A stretch of DNA of 64,000 bases from DSYU01 sp964437595 (GTDB lineage: Bacteria; Chloroflexota; Anaerolineae; Anaerolineales; Anaerolineaceae): the NCBI GenBank assembly GCA_964437595.1, contig CAYTHO010000021.1, positions 4,102 through 68,101 of the forward strand, read 5' to 3'. The notes under the pieces were generated by a model. That model worked only from the letters and a program-made list of their open reading frames with translations, made no database searches and had not been told where the DNA came from. Positions 58,538-64,000 of the stretch are shown here, piece after piece. The position numbers and the translations under genes are program-made. The stretch's first letter is position 1. Every line of letters begins with the position of its first letter.

Positions 58538-59752
58538 TTATAGGTTTTCAGGCACCCGGACCATGCCCTGTTCCACCTGCCATACCGTGCCCTGCTGCAC
58601 AAAGCCCGGGTCAAACAGGCTGAGGTCGGTGGTGGTGAGCATGGTCTGCTCGTATTCAAGCAGGTAGGTTTGCAGGTCAGTACGGCGCTGGGTATCCAGC
58701 TCGGCCAGGATCTCATCCAGCAGCAGCACCGGCCATTCGCCTGTTTTATTTTTGATCCAGGTTACTTCGGCCAGTTTTAGCGCCAGCAGGGCGGTGCGCA
58801 CCTGCCCGCGCGAGCCAAAATCGCCCAGGTCGATGCCGTTGCTGAGCAGCCGCATCTCGTCGCGGTGCGGGCCGGTGGTGGTGACCCCACGGGCAATCTC
58901 CTCACGGCGCACTTCAGCCAGCTTCTCGATAAACCCGCTGCGGATGCGCTCCTGGCTGTAACCCGAACGGTTGACCGGCGACTGCAGCGGCAGCGCAAAC
59001 TGCCCCTGCGGCGTGGGGACGGGGTCGTAGGCGGGCTGGTACACGAGGCGCAAGATTTCTTCCGCATGCGTCAGCCGGTGATGGATGCGCGCGGCAATCT
59101 GTTCCAGCTCCTGGATGGCAGCGATGCGAGCGTGGATGATCAGCGCGCCGCGATCGGCCAACAGGGTGTCCCAGTAAACAAGCTGTTCCGGGTCGCCGCC
59201 GCGCTCGAAAAGCTGCTTGAGCAGGGCGTTGCGCTGGGAGAGCGCCTGGTTGTAATCACTTAGCGCCTGCGAATAGCCCGGCGTGGTCTGCGACAGAGCC
59301 AGGTTCAGGTAGCGGCGGCGCTCTTCCGGCCCGCCCTCGATGATGCGCGTCATTTGCGGCAGGAAGATCACCGCAGTAAACGCGCCGATGGCTTCATGCA
59401 CGCCGCGTTTGACCCCATCCAGCAGAATCTCTTTGCGCAGCCGGGCGCTTCCGTTGACTCCACCCGATTCCTGGATCAGGCGTACCTCCATCTGGTGACT
59501 GCGGTCCGTGCGCCGGTATTCGGCTACCAGGCGGGCCACTGCCAGCGGCTCTCGCCCAGCCACGAAGTTGATTAACTGGCGGTCATTCTGCGCGTGGAAT
59601 GAGGTGTAGGTAGCCAGATAGTAAATCGATTCGAGGATGGTCGTCTTTCCCTGGGCATTATCTCCCACCAGCAGTAATGTCCGCCTGGGGACTTCCATAT
59701 CCAGGCGGGCAAATGCGCGAAAGTTGGTGAGCGAGAGTCGAGTCAGGTACAT
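58538..59752 (-). CDS. recF: DNA replication/repair protein RecF
   Basis: A 404-residue SMC-like ATPase that helps load RecA at gaps. YLTRLSLTNFRAFARLDMEV opens the protein, Walker A is LLVGDNAQGKTTILESIYYL, the signature region SRGQVRTALLALKLAEV, and Walker B WPVLLLDEILAELD. Length is a little over the family norm (about 360-375). The start codon lies in the first copy of a 44-bp tandem repeat (59714-59866), so upstream copies contain additional ATGs that read short out-of-frame peptides. Confidence 0.95.
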   Translation of the reverse strand: MYLTRLSLTNFRAFARLDMEVPRRTLLLVGDNAQGKTTILESIYYLATYTSFHAQNDRQLINFVAGREPLAVARLVAEYRRTDRSHQMEVRLIQESGGVNGSARLRKEILLDGVKRGVHEAIGAFTAVIFLPQMTRIIEGGPEERRRYLNLALSQTTPGYSQALSDYNQALSQRNALLKQLFERGGDPEQLVYWDTLLADRGALIIHARIAAIQELEQIAARIHHRLTHAEEILRLVYQPAYDPVPTPQGQFALPLQSPVNRSGYSQERIRSGFIEKLAEVRREEIARGVTTTGPHRDEMRLLSNGIDLGDFGSRGQVRTALLALKLAEVTWIKNKTGEWPVLLLDEILAELDTQRRTDLQTYLLEYEQTMLTTTDLSLFDPGFVQQGTVWQVEQGMVRVPENL

Positions 59753-59866
59753 GGGCGTGCGCGAAAGTTGGTGAGCGAGAGTCGAGTCAGATACATGGGC
59801 GTGCGCGAAAGTTGGTGAAGGAATATCTAGGCAGGTACATGCGCGTGCACGAAAATTGGTGAGGGC
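59714..59866 (-). repeat. 44-bp tandem repeat (about 3.5 copies) covering the recF start
   Basis: Units begin at 59714, 59758, 59802 and 59846, exactly 44 bases apart. The first two are almost identical (differences such as GGTACATG versus GATACATG); the third and the partial fourth have diverged. Each unit carries the recF start region (ATG followed by codons for YLTRLSLTNFRA). Because 44 is not a multiple of three, upstream ATGs read 17-codon ORFs (for example MYLTRLSLTNFRARPCT) that stop just after the real start. Confidence 0.88.
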
Positions 59867-59900
59867 AGGGGTGGAAAAATACGAATGTTCGAGCAGATTT

Positions 59901-60410
59901 CTAGACTTCGTCCGCGATGGTTTCGGTTTCCTTGGGGCGCCAGATGCGCGATGCCCGGTCGGTAAACAAAACCCCTTCCAGGTGATCGATTTCGTGCTGG
60001 AAAATGCGCGCCATCCAGCCCTTTACTTTGATCTTGACCGGTTTCCCGAGGCGGTTCAATGCCTTGACCACCAAACGCTCATGGCGTTCCACTTCGCCGG
60101 CTAACTGCGGCACTGAAAGGCAGGCTTCAATGCCCTCAACTTTCTCTTCGGATGCCTCAATGATTTCAGGGTTGATCAGCACAAACAGTTTTTTAGGGAC
60201 ATCCTCATCTTCATCGCTGCCGTACTCAATGACGACCAGCCGCTCGGAAACGCCAATTTGCGGAGCAGCCAGCCCAACGCCGGGCGCTTCCCGCATGGTT
60301 TCGATCATATCGTCGATCAACACCTGTAAATCTTTGTCAAATGTGGTGATCTTGTGGGCTTTTCGGCGCAGCACAGGATCGGGAGTTTTTACAATTTCAC
60401 GGATTGCCAT
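59901..60410 (-). CDS. def: peptide deformylase
   Basis: A 169-residue Fe/Zn metalloenzyme that removes the formyl group from new protein N-termini. Motif 1 GVGLAAPQIG and motif 3 HEIDHLEGVLF (QHEIDHL) are intact. Motif 2 reads EACLSVP rather than EGCLS, a tolerated variant with the metal-binding Cys kept. An acidic insert (GSDEDEDVP) lies in the middle. AGGTAG is just upstream of ATG 60410. Confidence 0.95.
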   Translation of the reverse strand: MAIREIVKTPDPVLRRKAHKITTFDKDLQVLIDDMIETMREAPGVGLAAPQIGVSERLVVIEYGSDEDEDVPKKLFVLINPEIIEASEEKVEGIEACLSVPQLAGEVERHERLVVKALNRLGKPVKIKVKGWMARIFQHEIDHLEGVLFTDRASRIWRPKETETIADEV

Positions 60411-60486
60411 TCTTCTACCTGCAATAAAAAATATTCAGCCGCCGCTGTGCGGCGATGGTTTATTTTACCGTTAATCCGGCCAGATT

Positions 60487-60538
60487 TCAAAAAAGGGTAT
60501 TGGGTTGCCGGATCATGCGTTTCCGGTTATCCGGAGCC
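60487..60538 (-). terminator. probable terminator after the cNMP-binding/PH gene
   Basis: On the minus strand, GGCTCCGGAT after the stop codon can pair with ATCCGG-caa-CC, and TTTTTT follows eight bases later. A second small hairpin (CGCCGC/GCGGCG) with a T-rich tail lies further on, near 60440. Neither is ideal. Confidence 0.45.
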
Positions 60539-62281
60539 TTAGAACCCGCCGCGCGCTGGAGGCGAGGGCGGAGGCGTAGGTGGCGGGGGCTGCTCTGGTG
60601 TGGAATCCGAGCCGGGCGCTTTACTTTCGCGCGCTGTGAAATCACGGCCTCGGTTGGAATGTTCTCGCTGCCATTCATCGTACGTGGCGATCCAGTCTGC
60701 CATGCGCCGGCGCTCGCCCTCCATCTCAAACTGCTTATCAGCGTTGATTTTTGCCGTCAGCCGGTGAAACAACTCACGTTGAACCTCGGAGGGGTTGAAA
60801 ACATCGTCGAACGTCAACTGCCGGTCGCCAACGCGGATATACACCGTACCAAAATTCAGGAACAGCCCGATGATGCCCAGGCGCTTATATTCGATCCCAA
60901 GAATATTTTTCAGCGGCGCGGCCTGTCGCTGCTCGTGCCCAAGCGGCTTTTTATTAACATCCACAACCTGATCAGGGGTAATTACATAGACATCGTTATG
61001 CCAGTCCATATACTGGTAGAGCCACCAGCCAAAGATGACGATACCAAGGACAAAAACCAGGCCGCAGGTTGCCTGGATGGACAGCAGCGCGAACTGGTTG
61101 GTCGCGCTGGCCACCAGCAAGATGAATAAGCCAAGCAGCAAGATGCTTTGCAGACCAACTTTCTTCAGCAGGATGAAAATATGAGTGCGGTACGTCACGG
61201 TGCCGCCGCTTTCATAGCGCAGGTGGAACATAGTGGAGAGAAACTGCTGCATCGGGCTGGGTTGAACGACCGGCCTGGGCGGCTGCTTGGGGACCGGCGC
61301 CTGCGGCCCGGTGCGAATGCGATTGTCGATGGTGGTCTTGATGGTGCGCAGCTCTGTACGGTACTGCCCAAACTGCGCCCTGGCCTGTTGTTCCTGGATA
61401 ATCGCCATTACCTGATCAGGCATCGCCACGCCGCGGAACAGGATCGTTCCGATATAGGTGCGAATGGCTACATTGCCATAGCCAAACCAGCGGCCCCACT
61501 GTGATGTGTTGATCTGCGTGGATTGCAGCGCCTTCAGCGGCGACTCCTGGCGGCTGTCATAAAACAGAACCACTCGTTCCTGGTAAATCACCCGCGTGCT
61601 CGTGACGAAATAATAATCATTGGTCCAGTCCACGTAGCTCCACACCAGCCAGGCCAGCAGCACGCCCGCCGACGATAGCAGCAGGAGGAGGAACGTCATG
61701 GATAGCTGCGAGTTGAGGAACATGAACAACAGGATGGGCAGGACAAAAATGCCGATCAGAATGGGCGGCAGCAGCATAAACCACATAAACAGAACGTGGC
61801 GGCGAGCAATGTAATAAATCGATTCGTCCGGGTCACGCCAGGCGAAATGCTTGCGCAGCATCAGCCGGTAGCTGTCGAGGATGAGCTGCAGGCGCTGCGC
61901 CAGGGGGGCTACCAGGTCGAGCATATCAATCAACACAGGCACCGGCATGCGCAGCAAGACCACATCGGTCGCCGCTTCTGCGCTGATCTGGCGGGGCCAG
62001 CCTTCTTCCAGCACCTCTTCGCCAAAGTAATCCTCTTCTTCGCGAAAACCGAGCGGTATATCCTGCTGGTCGCTGGCAGATTGGCTCCAGATGCGGACAC
62101 GCCCGATAACCACAATGTAAAAATAGTCAGGATCTTCACCCTGGCTGAAAATGCGGGTGCCCGCCGGTACTTCTACCTGCTCAACCTTATCCGCAATTTC
62201 GCCGAGCTTTTGATCGTCTACGCCGCGGAACAGGTGGATGCGCTTGAAGATGTTGATGAGGTTCGACCGGTCGACTGGCAT
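60539..62281 (-). CDS. cyclic-nucleotide-binding domain fused to two membrane PH domains
   Basis: A 580-residue protein. Residues 1-125 form a CRP-like cNMP-binding fold (LFRGVDDQKLGEIADKVEQVEVPAGTRIFSQGEDPDYFYIVVIGRVRIW, YFGEEVLEEGWPRQISAEA). Two hydrophobic hairpins and two bacterial PH-like domains (YYFVTSTRVIYQERVVLFYDSRQESPLKALQSTQI and DVYVITPDQVVDVNKKPLGHEQRQAAPLKNILGIE) follow, each with the typical 'V-T-xx-R-V-I-x-x' opening. The C-terminal tail is Pro-rich. The usual Arg in the cNMP pocket is replaced, so ligand binding is uncertain. It could be a membrane signalling scaffold. Confidence 0.87.
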   Translation of the reverse strand: MPVDRSNLINIFKRIHLFRGVDDQKLGEIADKVEQVEVPAGTRIFSQGEDPDYFYIVVIGRVRIWSQSASDQQDIPLGFREEEDYFGEEVLEEGWPRQISAEAATDVVLLRMPVPVLIDMLDLVAPLAQRLQLILDSYRLMLRKHFAWRDPDESIYYIARRHVLFMWFMLLPPILIGIFVLPILLFMFLNSQLSMTFLLLLLSSAGVLLAWLVWSYVDWTNDYYFVTSTRVIYQERVVLFYDSRQESPLKALQSTQINTSQWGRWFGYGNVAIRTYIGTILFRGVAMPDQVMAIIQEQQARAQFGQYRTELRTIKTTIDNRIRTGPQAPVPKQPPRPVVQPSPMQQFLSTMFHLRYESGGTVTYRTHIFILLKKVGLQSILLLGLFILLVASATNQFALLSIQATCGLVFVLGIVIFGWWLYQYMDWHNDVYVITPDQVVDVNKKPLGHEQRQAAPLKNILGIEYKRLGIIGLFLNFGTVYIRVGDRQLTFDDVFNPSEVQRELFHRLTAKINADKQFEMEGERRRMADWIATYDEWQREHSNRGRDFTARESKAPGSDSTPEQPPPPTPPPSPPARGGF

Positions 62282-62310
62282 GAAATAAGTATATCCTATC
62301 CGACTTTGTT

Positions 62311-62350
62311 AATAAAGCGAGACCCCAAACATTTCTGCCTGAGGTCTCGC
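62311..62350 (-). terminator. Rho-independent terminator after the Clp gene
   Basis: On the minus strand, GCGAGACC (62350-62343) pairs with GGTCTCGC (62324-62317), then TTTATTAA. It follows the ClpC-type gene (stop at 62405) and precedes the cNMP-binding gene. Confidence 0.68.
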
Positions 62351-62404
62351 ATGCAATCTCTATGCCAGGTGAACCCGGATAGCTGTGAAAACGCACCTTG
62401 TGAA

Positions 62405-64000
62405 TTACCCCGCGGTGTTCTCCGATTCGCTCATCTCATCTACGGGCATCTGTTCGGCGCGGCGAAAAACGATGCGGCTGCTCTCGGGGTCCAGGTCGAC
62501 CAGCACGTGGTCGCCGGTATGGAACTCACCAGAAAGCAGGCTGATGGACAGCGGGCTTTCTACATATTTTTGTAGCGCCCGGCGCAAGGGCCGCGCCCCA
62601 AAGTTCTGGTCGAAGCCATTCTTAGCCAGCCAGACGCGCGCAGTTGGCGTCAGTTCAACCGTCAGGCCGTGCTCTGCCAGGCGCTGGCGTACTTCCGCCA
62701 TCTGCAGATCGACGATTTTGATCACCTGCTCTTCGGAGAGCGGCGAGAACAGCACGATTTCATCGATGCGGTTGAGAAATTCGGGGCGGAAGGTGGTTTT
62801 CAGCGCTTTTTCGATCTTGTCGTGTTCCTGGCGCTCCTCGGGGTCATTGCGCTGCAAGAACCCGAGCGTGCCACCCTGGCGGACGAATTCCGTCCCTACG
62901 TTGCTGGTCATAATCAGCACCGAGTTGCGGAAGTCAACCAGGCGGCCCTGCCCATCGGTCAGGCGGCCATCGTCCAGGATTTGCAGCAGCGCGTTCCAGA
63001 CTTCCGGATGGGCCTTTTCAATCTCGTCAAAGAGTACAACGCGGTAAGGCCGCCGCCGTACGGCTTCGGTTAATTGGCCGCCTTCTTCGTAGCCCACATA
63101 ACCGGGCGGGGCCCCGAACAGGCGCGAGACGGTGTGCTGCTCGCGATATTCGCTCATATCCAGGCGCACCAGGGCATCCTCATCGCCAAACAGGAACTCA
63201 GCCAGCGCCTTTGCCAGCTCAGTCTTACCAACACCCGATGGCCCGATGAAGATGAACGAGCCAATGGGCCGGCGGGGATCTTTCAGCCCGGAACGGGCGC
63301 GGCGGATGGCATCGGAAATCGCGGTGATGGCCTCATCCTGCCCGATGATGCGCTCGTGCAGGCGTTCTTCCATGCGCAGCAGCTTCATCGCCTCGCTTTC
63401 CATCATCTGACTCACCGGAATGCCGGTCCATTGGGCGATCACCTGGGCAATGTCGTCTTCATCCACTTTGCCGTCCAACTGGTGATCCGTTTCCCACTGA
63501 TCGCGCTTTTCGTTGAATTCCGATTCCAGGCGCAGGCGCTCGGCTTTTTTGTTGGCTGCACGCTCGTAGTCGCGCTCCAGGCCGGCCTGTTCTTCTTCCG
63601 CTTTCAGGCGGTCAATCTCTAGTTTATCCTGCTTCAACTCGGCTGGCATCGAGTACAGCGACACGCGCAGCTTGGCAGCCGCTTCATCTACCAGATCGAT
63701 AGCCTTGTCTGGAAGGCGGCGGTCGGGCACGTACTGCGATGAAAGGCGCGCCGCGGCAACCAGGGCCGCATCAGTGATTTCGACTTTGTGATGGGCCTCA
63801 TACCGGTCGCGCAGGCCGTTGAGCATCTTAATCGTGTCGTCCACGCTGGGCTCTTCGACAAAGACCGGCGCGAAGCGGCGCTCCAGCGCGGCATCTTTCT
63901 CAATATACTTCTGGTATTCATCCAGGGTGGTGGCGCCCACGCACTGCAGCTCGCCGCGCGCCAGGGCGGGTTTGAGCATGTTGGATGCATCCATGGCGCC
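62405..64000 (-). CDS. ClpC/ClpB-type AAA+ ATPase, N-terminus beyond the window
   Basis: The last ~530 residues of a Clp/Hsp100 chaperone. The end of the first ATPase domain is seen (MLKPALARGELQCVGATTLDEYQKYIEKDAALERRFAPVFV). A short middle domain of ~55 residues follows (LKQDKLEIDRLKAEEEQAGLERDYERAANKKAERL), shorter than in ClpB and more like ClpC. The second ATPase has GPSGVGKTELAKALAEFLFGDE, VVLFDEIEKAHPEVWNALLQILDDGRLTDGQGR and TSNVGTEF. ClpC works with ClpP to degrade proteins, while ClpB resolves aggregates. I favour ClpC. The frame is open to base 64000 on the minus strand, so the start is outside. Confidence 0.93.
   Translation of the reverse strand, partial: GAMDASNMLKPALARGELQCVGATTLDEYQKYIEKDAALERRFAPVFVEEPSVDDTIKMLNGLRDRYEAHHKVEITDAALVAAARLSSQYVPDRRLPDKAIDLVDEAAAKLRVSLYSMPAELKQDKLEIDRLKAEEEQAGLERDYERAANKKAERLRLESEFNEKRDQWETDHQLDGKVDEDDIAQVIAQWTGIPVSQMMESEAMKLLRMEERLHERIIGQDEAITAISDAIRRARSGLKDPRRPIGSFIFIGPSGVGKTELAKALAEFLFGDEDALVRLDMSEYREQHTVSRLFGAPPGYVGYEEGGQLTEAVRRRPYRVVLFDEIEKAHPEVWNALLQILDDGRLTDGQGRLVDFRNSVLIMTSNVGTEFVRQGGTLGFLQRNDPEERQEHDKIEKALKTTFRPEFLNRIDEIVLFSPLSEEQVIKIVDLQMAEVRQRLAEHGLTVELTPTARVWLAKNGFDQNFGARPLRRALQKYVESPLSISLLSGEFHTGDHVLVDLDPESSRIVFRRAEQMPVDEMSESENTAG

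Noticed and set aside
59714..59866. CRISPR array
   Set aside because: The units are directly contiguous with no spacers and contain recF coding sequence. They are a plain tandem duplication.
1..64000. tRNA, rRNA, prophage, integrase or insertion-sequence genes
   Set aside because: I looked for tRNA-like ends, transposase motifs and phage structural genes and found none I could support by eye.

Overview
The window looks like a chromosomal stretch of a Chloroflexota bacterium, most likely class Anaerolineae. The signs are Thr/Pro/Ser-rich 'TPTPT' lipoproteins and membrane proteins, a BTAD (SARP-like) regulator with NB-ARC and TPR modules, MshD-like double acetyltransferases, a small MAFKFKNSKG-type protein, moderate-to-high GC, and many signal-transduction genes. 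I see no rRNA, tRNA, CRISPR array, transposase or integrase. This taxonomic reading is inference from gene content, not from a marker gene.

Layout. 1-5.7 kb: fragment of an upstream gene, a large 7TM/PAS hybrid histidine kinase, an aldo/keto reductase and a short MscS channel. 5.7-13.5 kb: an unusual module. A promoter whose spacer holds a LexA-like palindrome (CGAAC-N4-GTTCT) drives a radical SAM protein, a coiled-coil protein and a large AAA+ protein (one degenerate plus two CbbX/SpoVK-type ATPase domains). A convergent pair of SPFH-like membrane proteins abuts it. 13.6-18.2 kb: an ABC1/UbiB kinase divergent from argGH. The argGH leader has a strong promoter, an apparently leaderless 17-codon ORF with three clustered Arg codons, and a terminator, which together look like ribosome-mediated attenuation. 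18.4-25.4 kb: two response regulators (one receiver-only), a YihY/BrkB membrane protein, a transglutaminase-like protein, Thr/Pro-rich surface proteins, two small proteins and a biotin ligase. 25.5-35.3 kb: a propeller lipoprotein, the BTAD regulator, a proline-rich membrane protein, and a kinase operon whose second gene is a histidine-less pseudokinase. 35.6-51 kb: mostly housekeeping and accessory enzymes (methyltransferase, PPK2, PHP, phosphodiesterase, nitroreductase, flavin reductase, AKR, DEAD-box helicase, SGNH hydrolase, epimerase, MFS).

50.3-52 kb: an isochorismatase/nicotinamidase-like enzyme, a nucleoside hydrolase and an MFS transporter behind a promoter with two copies of a 21-bp palindromic operator. 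52.1-57.7 kb: a six-gene operon joined mainly by ATGA overlaps (ABC ATPase, two GNATs, ABC-2 permease, two double-GNATs). Its ~320-nt leader carries a 35-codon uORF buried in stems, followed by tandem terminators. This resembles leaders of translation-inhibitor-inducible resistance genes. 57.8-64 kb: rsmG, recF (its start region is tandemly repeated in 44-bp units), def, a cNMP-binding/PH-domain membrane protein and the 3' part of a ClpC-type ATPase.

The most interesting parts are the SOS-box-like radical SAM/AAA+ module, the GNAT/ABC operon with its leader, and the argGH attenuator. All are read by eye. Folding, homology searches and RNA mapping have not been done.
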